This document shows positions 1-11,821 of a stretch of DNA of 64,000 nt, in pieces; the first letter of the stretch is position 1; every line of letters begins with the position of its first letter. The stretch is from Capillidium heterosporum (Eukaryota > Entomophthoromycota > Entomophthoromycetes > Entomophthorales > Capillidiaceae): assembly GCA_016630905.1 (NCBI GenBank), contig WBMQ01000004.1, forward strand, positions 1,054,001-1,118,000, in the 5' to 3' direction. Both the position numbers and the translations under genes were made by a program. Below the pieces are notes generated by a model. That model saw only the letters and a list, made by a program, of their open reading frames with translations. It did no database searches and was not told the DNA's origin.

Positions 1-644
1 TGGGGTTTTGCCCATCGTTCCCCCCAGAACCAGTATAGTAAAGTTCGTCACCAAAGTCTACATTCGAATCGTAGGCATTGGATTGAACTATGGAATAGGC
101 AGGGGTCTTACCAGCTCCGTTGATCCCAGCCATTAATGGCCTATAAACATTTATATATGTCTCTGAAAACAATACCTACGCATGAATTAAGGCTTCTCGA
201 AGCTGCGCTCGAAGCTGCCAAGAACTACCACACAAAACCCCAGGAACTTTACCAATGTACTTTTTTTCCGCTATATCGACCTCTGAATTCAAAGTTGAAC
301 ACTGTATACATACCCTATGCAAGAAAATAACATATTTAATTAGTAAAAGTGAAATAATTTATGATATAATAGAATGTAAATACATTTAAAACTAGTCGCG
401 ACTAATAAAACTATAAATAGACTAAAAGTTACCAAGGTATATCGAATAAGCTTACTACGTAAGGCGGCATGCAAGCGATATGACAACCCATACGACACTC
501 TTTACAAATGATCGAGCTACGACTAATAGTTACACCTTGACATTCGAAGCAAGTATGTATTAAGCAGGTGGGGTTGTAGCTGGTGTGACATTTGTATGTA
601 CACTTTATTTCATGGGTGAATCGAACTTTGGCCTTACCCGCCAT
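1..644 (-). CDS. UHRF1-like PHD–SRA protein, 5' part only (cut by window edge)
   Basis: N-terminal part of a gene paralogous to the one at 40555–42296. Three exons are visible: 644–433, 314–180 and 140–1. The first two encode a PHD-type zinc finger with spaced Cys/His pairs that closes with W-V-C-I-Q-C. The SRA (YDG) domain follows, with GKVPGVLCGSSW, then LMAGINGAGKTPAYS, and YYTGSGG of the base-binding pocket region. In UHRF1 the SRA domain binds hemimethylated CpG and recruits maintenance methylation. No UBL or tandem Tudor domain precedes the PHD. The frame stays open through the SRA start, unlike the other copy. The rest, including any RING, lies outside the window. Family assignment is firm; function in this fungus is inferred. 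Confidence 0.8.
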
Positions 645-1085
645 TGTTAATATTAGTTGCGATTCTCAAGTTGTTGTAATAGTATAAAGGCTCAAATTTA
701 AAGCCGAAAGCTTTTGTAAACTTTGGCCTTGTAATCAACTTCGGCCAATTCTGTGCAATCAATGCTTGGCTTTTAATACAGAACTCTCAGCCTCAACAAA
801 AATGCCAAAGAACTCAATCCAAAATAGCATTTATTTAATTTTAAACAACTACATATATCTCGATATTTTGCATACTGCACACCGACTATTATCTATTTAA
901 TTATATTTTACTTTTAGAATATATTAAAGTACCAATAGTAGAAGTGTAAAGTTAAAGTCAATAAGTATAAACTTTTTTCCCAAAATCTTATTTAAAAGTA
1001 TATTTGTTAACAATTGAATTATTTAATAGGTATACTAATCGAAGAATTTGACTAAACGACTCCTAGTTTATAAATTTTCTAGTAA
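645..1085. other. Intergenic, AT-rich
   Basis: Lies between the start of the UHRF1-like fragment and the 3' end of the aminoacylase gene. I see no supported gene or RNA in it. Confidence 0.5.
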
Positions 1086-2652
1086 CTAATCCATCTTTTG
1101 CAAAAGCTCTGGCAAAGCGATATTATAAAACTTGATAGCCTTGTAGAAATGGCTCAAAATCAAAAACTCATCATTGCCATGGGCTGAAGTGGGGTGGTCG
1201 TTGATGGGGATGAGTCCCAAGGCTGGTATTCCTAACTTTCTCAGATGTCTACTGTCAGTACCACCTGGGAATATATCAAGTTTAACCCTCTGATTGCTAT
1301 TTAAAAGTTAAGTATATATTCAAATATATGCACTTACATAGATTTAGCTGCAGTCTTTAAAGCCTCCATCCACTTTTCCTCAACTTTAGTTACGTGCGGC
1401 TGCTCGTTGAAGAAAAAAGTCAAGGTGACATTGCTTGATTTGGCCCATCTTCCAATTTCCTTTTTCAACTCTACAATGTCGGTGAGTGGAGTAACTCGCA
1501 TATCGAACCAAGCTTCCACTTTATCGGGTACTACATTGAGTGCTGTACCGCCCCTCAAATAGTTTAAATTTAGAGATGTGACTGAACCTAACCCTGACCC
1601 TTGACTAGTAAGTCGGCTTAGTTCTTTCGATCTGAAGAGTCGAGCTTTGGATTCAAATTTGGCCTACAAACATCAATATTTGGGTAGAAAATTATAAGAT
1701 CTTACTAGCTTGTCAGTAGCTAAATTTCCAATAAACATGGAGCCGTGGCCAGTATCTCCTTTGGCAACAACCTTGAAGCTCCTAAAAATACTATTAGCTT
1801 AGTCAAAGGAAAACGCTCACGATAATACAGCGCTCTCCATAAAATACACCGATATACGAATCCGCATAAAGACCTATGTTCAATAAAGATGTTAAAACAA
1901 TGGCCTAATGAATAAAATAGTACCCTCATCCAACACCAAGCCGATCTTTCCCAGAATCTCATAGAACTGATTACTTTTACTAAAGCATACCATACCGTCT
2001 TTACCGCCAACTTCCTCGTCTGGTACGACAGTTAAATGAACAGGTCTATTAGGCCCATTTTTGAACTCTTTGAGAGATTGAAGGTGGCGTATGGCTTCCA
2101 AGTACATAATCGTTACTGATTTGCAGTCCTGACTACCTCTGCCAATAACTATTTCGTTGTTGGAAGCATCACGACTAAGGGTAGCTCCATAAGGTGGGTA
2201 CTTCCAATTTGACTATATAAGGTTTAGTTAACTGTAGATCCAAAAATGGCTACCTCTACAACTGGTACGGTATCCATATGACTGTTTAATACCAGGCTAT
2301 CCCTCCCTAAATTATCCAAGTTACTCGGTAGCCAACTTAACACAACGGTTGGTTTTTCTGGGTTACACTAGCAATTTTAATGGAATGTAGCACATTTGCA
2401 ACTTACGTAGAATACATTGGTCTTCAGGTTTAACTGTCTTCCATACTCCAGCAAGTAGTTAACACTATCGGTATAGTTGGGATAAAGTTGAGGTCCTCTA
2501 TGACTTGTATTAATCTTTAAATACTCGCGTAGCTTCGTCAGGGCTAAAGGCTTATCTGAAGTAGTCGATAAATTTGAGGATTTTGTACTGAGGAAAGGTA
2601 GCTGTGAGGCGGATAGCAATCCAACTAGATTTAAAATTGCAAGTAACTTCAT
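1086..2652 (-). CDS. ACY1: Aminoacylase-1-like M20 metallopeptidase, secreted or vacuolar
   Basis: M20 family enzyme most like aminoacylase-1, which hydrolyses N-acyl amino acids. About seven exons can be joined in frame. The start at 2652 gives a signal peptide (MKLLAILNLVGLLSASQ); an in-frame upstream methionine at 2712 would bury it. Zinc-site and family motifs run in order: LNSHMDTVPV, RGSQDCK, VVPDEEVGG (general-base Glu), AKGDTGHGS, GGTALNVVPDKVEAWFDMRV, and a C-terminal GGTDSRHLR followed by HPTSAHGNDE. The protein ends LLQKMD. A signal peptide is unusual for the cytosolic animal enzyme and points to a secretory-route scavenging role. Carboxypeptidase S is the main alternative, but the C-terminal motifs fit aminoacylase better. 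Confidence 0.88.
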
Positions 2653-3415
2653 CTTATCGAAAAAGTGGTTGAAGGTGAATAGCTTTAAAGCTCGAAAAGT
2701 AGAATAGCTCAATTTATAATCTTCGGAACGTTGAGTTCGACATAGCTATTTTCATATCACATTATCGGATTGGTATATAAATTTGACAAAGGAACTTAAG
2801 GGATAAAAAACTGGTTGAATGCTCGTGAGCGAATAAACCTTGAAAGTTACACCGAATTGGCACATTTGCGCAAGCTTTAAGAAATTCCAACTTCAATTTT
2901 GAGGCTGTGCCAATCATATCTTTCAAGCCAATTTAATATATCAAGGCATGCTATTATATAGTTGAAGCTGATGATCGGCGTCTAATAAAAGAAACCAATT
3001 AAAAGCTTCTTTCATAAGTTAAATGAACAGATTCATTGGATCCTGTTACTGCTAAATCGAAACATTAAACCGATAAAGAGCTACGTTCCAATATTTGAAC
3101 AACATCCTGATACTATATATCTATTAGTATTACTCTACCAAATTGAACTTTATTTCTGATCGAACCAGCTATCGAATGTTAGAGATTTTATATAACCTAC
3201 TTTCTACAAGACTCTCCATATATTCTATTTTTAAGCTCTTTTACTATGTGAACTTATTCCCTTTAATAATGAAAATCCCAATTAGTAATCATAAATCTTC
3301 AAAAAGTATTTCAGGTAGTGCTTGAAAAATTTTCAATTCTTTTTAGTACAAGTATCAACAGCAGCAACCAACAGTTCAATTGAAATTTAAACGATTTAGA
3401 GAAAGAGAAGCTAAT
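2653..3415. other. Divergent intergenic region
   Basis: Separates the aminoacylase (-) from GCLM (+) and should hold both promoters. A TATATA-like element near 2772–2782 reads toward the minus-strand gene. A 60-codon open frame at 3143–3325 has no recognisable features and I do not call it. Confidence 0.4.
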
Positions 3416-4518
3416 ATGAGTGCAAATCAGACTTTAATAATCTACAGCGATAACCTGATAGATAATTTAACTACGAACTTGCATTTAAATGGCAATAAAT
3501 TGAGTGTTACTGACGAGGTAGTTTTTTAGATATATCTGCCATTTATATATTTAACAATACTTTTAGGTCTACGGTTCATTATCGAAAGCTTTGAACAACG
3601 AAAAGGAAGTTAACGGTGGCGATAATTCCAAAGGAATAGCAGTCTATAAACCAACCGAAAAACCAGATTTGACTTCAAAGTTCTCTGGCGATGCTTTTGA
3701 AACTACTGGTAACTTTTACATACTTCAAGTATTCAAATTCTAACATTATTTTATGTTATAAATAGTAAAGTTGTTCTTGCCAACTGATTATACGAACGAT
3801 AACGACAACATCTCAAAGAAGGCTGTTGAATTAGTTTTAGAACATTTGAGTGTAGATTATATCGATACCTTTATTGTAGCTCTACCAAACCATGCTTTAT
3901 CCGATTTGGAGGATAAGGAGGAAGACTTGTTGGTTGAGAAAGTTCTACCGCTTTGGAAGGTAGTTATCTAATTGTATATACCTAAACTCATTTATCAATA
4001 TTTTGAATTTGTAGGATTTAGAGCTGCAGGTTGATAACAAAAAGGTTAAAGGGCTAGCCACTTCCGAATTTTCTAAATCCACTTTAATTAAGCTAAGTGA
4101 AAAAGCCAAGGTAACAAGTATTAAATGATTTTTGCCAACTTCTACATCCTTTTAGATAAATCCCCAAGGCCAATCAAATCAACTTGACCGACTGCTGTGT
4201 AATTCCCACTCCACTACGAAACTACGCCAAGCAGAACGACATTAGACTATTAACCCACAGTGACCCACCAAGTAACCTTTTCATTAACATCTGATAATGA
4301 TACTTTTTAATAGCATTGCTAAACACGGATGCGTTCAACGAGAAGCTTGGTGAAAAGGCTGGCCAAGGGTGGAAGTTAAGCTTCCTAGTTCGATATAACG
4401 TCCTAGTCAAATCTAGAGGGATTGTAGCTAACAAGGGGTAAGTTTTATCTAATTGCAAGCTTTTAGTAACCCAACTTTTTGTTTGTATAGGTACATCTTG
4501 GTGGCAACTCAACCTTAA
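3416..4518 (+). CDS. GCLM: Glutamate–cysteine ligase modifier subunit (aldo-keto reductase fold), one frame break
   Basis: Regulatory subunit of glutamate–cysteine ligase, the first step of glutathione synthesis. Six exons starting MSANQTLIIYSDN align along the whole length of animal GCLM. Landmarks are VKLFLPTDYTND, LEHLSVDYIDTFIVALP, KGLATSEFSK, ANQINLTDCCVIP, YAKQNDIRLLTHSDPP and the C-terminal LVRYNVLVKSRGIVANKGYIL. The exon starting near 4156 opens in the wrong frame; dropping one C from the CCCC run at 4162–4165 restores INPKANQINL. That is either a sequence error or a null mutation. The yeasts Saccharomyces and Schizosaccharomyces lack this subunit, so its presence fits a filamentous or early-diverging fungus. 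Confidence 0.85.
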
Positions 4519-5526
4519 ATTTTGATAGGTAAAAGTTTATATGAGCTTCTTCCTTCATTCAATTGAATAAATAGGAGATCTTTAGTTATCTACTTTGAAC
4601 TTTGCTAGTTTAATTAATTGAGTTTTAACAAGTATTTATCGAAGATTTTCTCCTGAAAAGAATACCTACTATATAGTATAGCGCTTAACTGGATTTTTTT
4701 GAAACGATATATTTACCTAGTTTCATCACTTATGAAAGCCACCAATATCTCTCCTAACAAGGCTTCATACTAACGTTGGATATGGTAGGTTATAATGGAA
4801 TTGTACTTCCAAACTAATTGAATTAAAGCTCGAAAACTTCAACTTATCCATATGTTAATCAATTTTTTCCAAGTCTACGCCTTTAAACTTCACGATCAAG
4901 ATCATGACTTTCCTAAACCACTTTATATATATAAATATGTATTACAATAATAATAAAGTTTTCAACAGTATCAAACAATCTTTTCAATTCTTTGTGAAAG
5001 AACTACTATAGTTTATCCATAAACAAGTATCGATTACCTGATGGCTTCTTGCACTGTTTATAGTCTCAACGCTTACACTCTAAGCAACTTGATCTCACAA
5101 AGTAATAAGTTGTATCTCTATTAACTATGAGAGTGTCTGAAATATTGACTAAACTCACTAAAAAGACTGTCTTATTAAACCTTGGATTTATAGAGATTGC
5201 CTTTACAATCGAGCTTCAGCTCAACATGTATAAAGCTGTAAATATTCAATTTATCAACAAGTGTAGTTTGATTTTAAAAAAATATAATACTTGGAAGATA
5301 TCCGACAACTAAATCAGTATAATAGATCTTCCAAAAATGCATATATTTTTAGAAATATAGAAAAAATGATACTAACCTTGACACAACAGTTTAAAAATTA
5401 GGGATATATTGATTTATAATTACTATAACAAACGATGGATGTTTAAGAAAGTTGGAAGTGAAAGAAGCGAAGGTATTAAATAGAATCGTAGGTAGATGTA
5501 GGTTGAAAGTCGTGTCGAAAAAACTT
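4519..5526. other. Intergenic between convergent GCLM and SKT5-like genes
   Basis: AT-rich. A TATATATATAA-like element near 4922–4934 is followed at 5041 by a 28-codon frame, and a 61-codon frame lies at 5127–5312. Neither has recognisable domains or a splice context, so they are left uncalled. Confidence 0.35.
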
Positions 5527-7082
5527 TTAGGCAATGATGCAGCCGTTCTTCTCCTTCTTGGATCGAGACTTTTGTCGTATGGATCCGATTTCAGAGCGGC
5601 TGAGGGCTGAGAAGTCGGGCTGGGTGAGGCGTTGCTTGGCATCCTTGGATCCGCTCATGGCCGCTTTCTTGTACCACTCCAATGCCTTGGTCATATCTTT
5701 CTCGACGCCGACTCCGTTCTCATAGTAGTGGCCCATAGCGTACTCGGCCTTGGGGATACGTTTGGCGGAAGCTTTCTGGCATAAGCTGAAGGCTTGCTCA
5801 TCACTCTGCTCCAAGACTCCTGGCGCACCGGTGAAGTACCATCCACTTAATGCTAGCTGGGCTTCGGCATGGCCAGCTTGGGATGCTCTACGGTAGTACT
5901 CGATGGAAAGGACGGGGTCGATGGAGAAGTTGTGCTCTCCAAACTCGTAGCAATACCCCAGTTTGAACTGGGCTGGCGTGTAGTTGAGGTCGGCTGCCTT
6001 TATAAGGTATTCTCGCCCCTCGATCTCGTCACGGATACCGAGGTCTTCCTCATACAGCCCAAAGAGAATAAGGGCCCAGATATAGGCACCTTGAGGGCAA
6101 TAGGTGTTGGCTTCGATCGCTGACCTACGCAGGTAGAACTGGGCGTTGTTGTTGCTGACGGCAAGCTTCAGCTCCCCATATATGTAGGCAATACCTAATC
6201 TCTATAAACTGGGTTAGGAAGATGGAGCTATTGAAAACTTACGTAGTTGGCTGATGGGTCCGCTAGGGCAGCTGACTTCTTGTAGTAGGCTACAGCTCTG
6301 GTATAGTCCTTCTTGTTCTCGTAGTGGTATCCAATTTTATCCATGGCAGGTGGGTAACCCATCTTGGCAGCGGTGAGGTACAGGGAGTTGGAGCGGGAAT
6401 CCGACTTGGAGAAGCCGTAGTACCCGTTTTCGTGCCAGGTACCGATGATGTAGATGGATTCGGGGTAGTTCATCTTTTGGGTGGCCTTCACCCAGTAGAC
6501 ACCTTCCTTCTCCAGCTTCATAACCTGGTCCTTGTCGTAGTTTTCGCTCTCGTTCTTTATAGAGGAAGCTGAAGCTAAACAAAACTTACCAAAGTCGAGC
6601 TGTATTTTTGGGTCGTTGGTCTTCTTGGTGTTCTGTCTGTAGGTTTCCATCATGCTGTCATCGGTGGTGAGAGTCAACGAAAATTGGGATAAGGATGCTG
6701 GGGCGTTGTAAAGGGATTCGGGTCTCCTCTTGGACTGGAATTGGGAGGGGTCTGCAAATAGCAATGATAGACGACGATCGGCAGATCCATCCGAATCTAA
6801 GAACAAAGTGGACTTTCTCAGTTCTGCCACTGACCTTGGTCGCATCTTGGAGGTACTTCGCTGTAAGGGGTTAAGGGCGTCGTTGGAAACTCGGGGTATC
6901 TGGCTCATGGACTGGTTCTTGGTGCGGTAGAAGTCCTTGCTGTCGACATCGTTGTCCAAGCTGTCGGTAACTGAATCGAACTGCATGGAGAGCCTTCGGC
7001 TACGGTCCTCTTCGATCGGGGCGTCGTAACTCTGTCTATGCTGGGTGGTTGCTTCAACTGCAGGTGGCATGTTCAGGTCCAA
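5527..7082 (-). CDS. SKT5: SKT5/CHS4-like chitin synthase activator with Sel1 repeats and CaaX end
   Basis: In yeast Skt5/Chs4 activates and anchors chitin synthase III at the bud neck and septum. Two exons (7082–6243, 6201–5527) give roughly 500 residues. The first ~160 are Ser/Arg-rich and probably disordered. Sel1-type repeats follow, for example AAKMGYPPAMDKIGYHYEN, SAALADPSANY, AADLNYTPAQFKLGYCYE, ASQAGHAEAQLALSGWYF and the last MGHYYENGVGVEKD. The protein ends KEKNGCIIA: CIIA is a prenylation box, as in yeast Skt5. A 15-nt GTAAGT…TTTAG string near 6577–6591 looks like an intron but is a multiple of three and encodes the expected FGKFCLASAS, so it is kept. Other Sel1 proteins are possible, but the CaaX end argues for this subfamily. 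Confidence 0.82.
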
Positions 7083-8755
7083 AAGGTTTGATTTTCAAAA
7101 AATTTTGTAAATAATTTATCTCAGTTGCCAGTTACTATTCGTGAACTTTAGGACCGTAAAGGGTTGGGCCGCTATTTTAATCTGTCGAATGGGAAAAACT
7201 TGAGAGTGATAACTTCTATTTCCCAGCTTATTATTGGATGGTATTTAACCTATCTGAACTATTCTGTTGAAAGGGACCGTTCTTTGTAAAAGTTTATAAT
7301 TGCGGTTATTAGGCTACAAGAAGCTTTATATAAAACCATCCTAATTATAGCGGGTTAAATTGCTAAGAGGCATGTGTAGAATAATAAGGAAGAAATTCAT
7401 ATATTATCATGATGAACTAAGTGGAACCATGCCAAGGATATTCGTCAAAGACGTCAGTTATTTTTCTGATTAGAAGTCTACAGAGCTTGGCACTGGAATT
7501 AAAATTAGCTTTAAAGTAACCCGACTTGACATTTGGATAGAAAGACTTGCAGTTCCTGTTGTGTCTTGTACTGGCTGATTGCCATTATTCCTCTTATAGG
7601 ATTATCTGGTGTAAACCCTGTATCTATTTTTTCATCGACTGTTCTAGCTTAAGCACTTGATTTATAAATAACTTGTCAGATGGTACACTTGAAAATATAG
7701 TATAGATCTTAAAGCTAAGCCTTTCAAAATATATTACCGCTGCTTGCTTAGTCGAATTCATTTACAAGATAGAGAGGGCTAGATTGGATGGGTGGAGGCA
7801 ATAGAAGAAATACAAAGCATATCTATATATAGCATGCTTCGTATAAAAACTATATATATACATCTCTCAATTCAAAAATAGTATATATGTTCAAATATAT
7901 CTTTATTGGAAACTATCGATTCTATTACAAATGGCTATCGATTCACATATTGTAAAAGAGGGTATTTGAAGTAATATATTATATGTCTTAAATGGGCTAG
8001 GCGAAAAAGATATAATCCATACAAAATTATCCGCTAAAACTTAGTATAATCTCCAACTGTAAAGTTTATAAAAATTCTTTTACCATTTCCATCTATTTGA
8101 AAATGAAATTTGGCCTTTAGTTGTAGCTAAGTATTTCGAGGTTATGTATGCATACATATACTTTTAATTCATAGTTTTGTACCATTCCTTTAGACAAAGG
8201 TAGTACAGCCTGTAAATACCTATGCCTACAGAAATATGGTTCTTAAGAATTGTATAAATGATATCGAAACTATTCTTTTACTTGATGATGGCAGATATAC
8301 ATTCAATGAATATGATATAATGTCTTAGGAAGATTAGTTACCTAAAACAGCTTAAAATACCTTTATTGAAAGGAACTTACTGCAAGGATTAATTTGACTT
8401 CCATAATGAATATTAAACTACCTATATTGGTTCACATTGATTAATTCGCTTTTATACATCTTCGTGTGCTTTAGATGCCTATACTGATTGTTAGTTTCAA
8501 AACCATCAACTTATTAGATATATGTGAAAACGTGATATGTTATGAAAAGAAGTTGATGTAGGGTTGGGTTTGGTAAATTTATAATCGTTATATGATAGGG
8601 TAAGCTAGGCCTTAATTCTAAATATACACTATAATGTGCAGTGAAATTAAAATATAAAAGAGCTATATAGCTTAAATTCAACAGTTAAGTCTTATATGTC
8701 ACAAAAGTAAACCTCTTAAATAACTTTATTAAATAAATTTCCTTACCAAGTGCAG
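7083..8755. other. Gene-free AT-rich region
   Basis: About 1.7 kb upstream of the SKT5-like gene and downstream of the next minus-strand gene. No ORF, tRNA or repeat that I can support. Confidence 0.5.
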
Positions 8756-9466
8756 CTAACCTTTAACAATAACCTTAGTCTTGACCTTATCGCTCAAACT
8801 GTTACTAAGGAGGTCAACCTTAAAGTTACAGAACTTGATGAGATTACCATATAACTCCTTAGCATCTATAATATTATGGTAGTAAACGGTAGGTAGGCTT
8901 CCGACGTCGTTTACAAAGGTAGAAGTAAGCCCAAGGGTACACTTGTTACATACGCTTTTCTTAAGTTGGTCCAAATCCTGAGGTTGATCCGTATTAAACT
9001 TGACACTAGCCAAGTAGTTATCGATGCGAACTTTAGCTTGGAAAAGTTTGGATAGACATATGCTATTCCGTTCGTCCCTACTACATACCTTTTCAGCCTT
9101 AGTACTGTCCTTCCAAGTTTCGTAACTGATTTTGTTGTAAGAACCGAGCTTATCCTTCCTTTTGAAGTTTAATCTACAGTTTTCACTAACTATTTTACTG
9201 GCTTGTATGGTGGCATGTAAACAGTTGGAGGCGCATACCGTATCCAATGGGCTGAAGTAGACACCGGAAGTACAGTAGCATTCGTTCAAAGTCTTTTTGA
9301 AGGGCTGTAGTAGAGCTTCCAGGTTGCTGGCACAGGGGGTCCCCGGAATTATTTCGGTTAAGAATTTATGTGGTTGGGAGTTGGTAATACATTGGTTGGG
9401 GAGTAGTTCAAAGGCAAAGATACTTGTCGAAGATAACACGGTTGTTAGTACTAATTGGAACTTCAT
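8756..9466 (-). CDS. Secreted cysteine-rich protein, unknown function
   Basis: Intronless, 236 residues. It begins MKFQLVLTTVLSSTSIFAFE, a clear signal peptide with cleavage likely after residue 18–19. About ten cysteines are spread through the mature chain (QCITN, TPCASN, ECYC, VCASNC, NCRL, VCSRD, SICLSK, VCNKC, FCNF), which suggests an extracellular disulfide-bonded fold. No transmembrane or GPI signal is visible at the C-terminus (VKTKVIVKG). A TATAAAAA box sits about 70 bp upstream. The pattern resembles the helical Cys-rich secreted proteins abundant in fungi, but I do not recognise a named family. It could act at the cell wall or on a host or prey surface; that is speculation. Confidence 0.75.
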   Translation of the reverse strand: MKFQLVLTTVLSSTSIFAFELLPNQCITNSQPHKFLTEIIPGTPCASNLEALLQPFKKTLNECYCTSGVYFSPLDTVCASNCLHATIQASKIVSENCRLNFKRKDKLGSYNKISYETWKDSTKAEKVCSRDERNSICLSKLFQAKVRIDNYLASVKFNTDQPQDLDQLKKSVCNKCTLGLTSTFVNDVGSLPTVYYHNIIDAKELYGNLIKFCNFKVDLLSNSLSDKVKTKVIVKG

Positions 9467-9534
9467 TGTTTAGGTTGGCTTGGTAAATTGAGATGTTTGG
9501 TGGCGAACTTTAGCCTGAGTTTCTTTGAAGTTGG

Positions 9535-9542
9535 TTTTTATA
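9535..9542 (-). promoter_or_regulatory. TATA box of the secreted protein gene
   Basis: TATAAAAA on the minus strand, about 70 bp before the ATG at 9466; spacing agrees with other genes in the window. Confidence 0.5.
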
Positions 9543-9861
9543 GCTGTTGATCGATTGATGAGAAATGAAAGGCTCAATGATCAAACTAAAACTTTGAGCT
9601 TACAAGTGACTTTCATTTACTTTGATTGGTTTTTTCGAATCCTTTTTTCCATTTCCGTTTACATTTTTGTCAAATTCAGTGTTTCGTTTGAAGGGTCAGA
9701 TTGAAGCTAGTGCTGAAGGGACAAGTTTATTGGGATTTATACGTTTGTGCAAGGATATGTTTGTCGATAAGGGATATCTCAACAGGATACATAGGAAAGT
9801 GACGTATGTAGCATCAGGAGTAGAGTAAATTACATTTCTGCCAATTCAAAAGCTTTAGTAT

Positions 9862-9868
9862 TATATAA
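9862..9868 (+). promoter_or_regulatory. TATA box of MscL copy 1
   Basis: TATATAA, about 46 bp before the ATG at 9914. Confidence 0.5.
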
Positions 9869-9913
9869 CCTTTCACTTTCTAAAGACAACCAAGCCCAAG
9901 CAACTAATTTATC

Positions 9914-10545
9914 ATGTCCAGTGAAAAATCCCAACCCTCAGATACTCAATCTAAAGAAGAAAAGTCAACCGAGATAGCCAAGTTAGGTGACGAGTTGAAA
10001 GCAGGAGTTACAACTTTGACCGGCTTCTGGTCCGAATTTAAACAGTATGTAGATTCCAGCAACATTGTTGATAATTCCATTTCCATGGTTACTGGCCAAG
10101 CCTTCACCGAACTTATGAACAGTTTCGTCTTGGATTTAATTGTTCCTATATTTTCTGCTCTCCTAGGGAAACCCGATGTCACCAAGTTATTTATGGTAAT
10201 CTCTAAAGGTAGGTCGTTCAACCGACGTTATAGGTCGACTATGGAAGCCAAGAAGGACGGTGCTGTTATCTTCCACTACGGCAAATTTTTACAGGTAAGC
10301 TAAATGGATATTTAATTTTCTAAACTTTACAAATGTTTTAGAAAATTGTCAACTTTGTGTTCTTAGGTTTAACTTTGACTATGTTCGCTAGGGTTTCTCG
10401 CAAGATTTTGTTCTGGAGAATCACCACCAAGAAGGCACAGGAGGAGAAGGATAAACGTGAGAAGGAGAAAGATTGTCCCAAGTGCTTTAAATCTATAGAT
10501 AAACGAGCCACCCGATGCCCCCAATGTACCTCCCAGTTGGATTGA
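9914..10545 (+). CDS. mscL: MscL-type large-conductance mechanosensitive channel with C-terminal zinc ribbon, copy 1
   Basis: Homologue of the bacterial membrane-tension release valve. Two exons, 9914–10294 and 10342–10545, about 195 residues. A hydrophilic N-terminus precedes TM1 (NIVDNSISMVTGQAFTEL…LDLIVPIFSALLGKP), which matches bacterial TM1 with its N-V-[VI]-D start and D-L-I-[VM]-P end. A short Arg/Lys-rich loop leads to GAVIFHYGKFLQ and TM2 (NFVFLGLTLTMFARV). The tail is charged (KKAQEEKDKREKEKD) and ends in a two-knuckle zinc ribbon, CPKC…CPQC, followed by TSQLD. Some bacterial MscL proteins have a similar CxxC pair. A near-identical paralogue lies at 13788–14421 and a relic near 17.7 kb. 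In fungi such proteins are linked to organelle or plasma membrane calcium and osmotic responses; location here is unknown. Confidence 0.87.
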
Positions 10546-11821
10546 GAGTATTTTATAAACACATTCGATTATACTTTATATAGGAATATATTTATTGAAA
10601 TAGCAATGTCTACTAACAATCTATTGATTTTAAGTATATTTTGTGCATCTCTTTAATTCTCTGCATTGCTTTTGAGTATATATATAGTTTCTAATCGACA
10701 AAATAGATTTCCATTTCTATAAATATGCCATGTGGGATACCATATCTGTGTATCGGATATTCAATCTAGAATCTTACTCGCTTGGTGTCTCTTATTTACA
10801 AGCAACTATAAAGATGTGGTAAATGTAGTTGTGTAATAAATGGATTTCAGTTTAGATTAGAAGGCGGTAACCGAAGAGCGGGGTACAGAGCTAAAGCACT
10901 TGTCAATAACAGACCCACTACTATGTTGCATTTTAAGGTACATTATATCCAACCCAGTTATATTTTCTAGTTTTACATAACATTCAACCAATTTCGCCGT
11001 AGATTAATTTACAACCCATATTTCGCAACACTGCCTTGGATGCATTATCTACCTTCGCTTAAAACTATAGTGGCTATCATTAGGCTGACTTGAATTTTTA
11101 CTTTCAAATTGCAATATTACATAAAATGTAGGAAATACTTTGGAGCTTGAAGGTATTGAAGTCGAGTTGCTTTACTATCTATTGCAATGAACTGACATTC
11201 TTGAGCTGCTTCTATATACCTTATATTATGCAATGTAATTGTTAGTTTGAGTATTTGTAAAAGTATTGGTGATACTGCACTGATATATTTTAATTATTAA
11301 CGTAAAATTTGACTCTGATGTAAATTCTCGCTATATCCTTATATCAATATATATATTAAGCATACATATATTCTCTTAGTTACTTCACACTTGAATATAT
11401 TTTAAATTTTAATAATCCGTAATATACTAATGTACTGAAGCAACTAGAGCTTTTGGTAAGAACTCTCTATAGTATATCAAAACTAACATATTTATTTACA
11501 TTTACTATACTAGGTATTGACAATATATACTCATACCTGTACCATAAACTGTACACTCCGCCCAAGATCCTGTATTTTAAAATAAAGATGGCTATGTGTC
11601 TAGCTATCTACGGTCTATATCTGTACAACTATTTAGGCTAAAGTCCGCGCCTCTAAAGATACATTCAACTAACTTTCAAAACTCAACCACCCATTTGATG
11701 ACTCCTATTACTTCAAAACGGATGACGTTTCCCTTCATTTATAAAAACTTTGAAGTAGGAATAAAAGCGATATAAAGCTTCTTTAGTTACAACACCTCTA
11801 GCACGACTCAATTTAACAACA
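10546..11821. other. Intergenic, AT-rich
   Basis: About 1.3 kb between MscL copy 1 and AGX1. A 62-codon open frame at 11453–11641 is hydrophobic but lacks an ATG at its start and any family signal. Nothing else seen. Confidence 0.45.

Noticed and set aside
6577-6591. 15-nt GTAAGT…TTTAG string that looks like an ultra-short intron in the SKT5-like gene
   Set aside because: It is a multiple of three, contains no stop, and encodes residues expected in the family (FGKFCLASAS).
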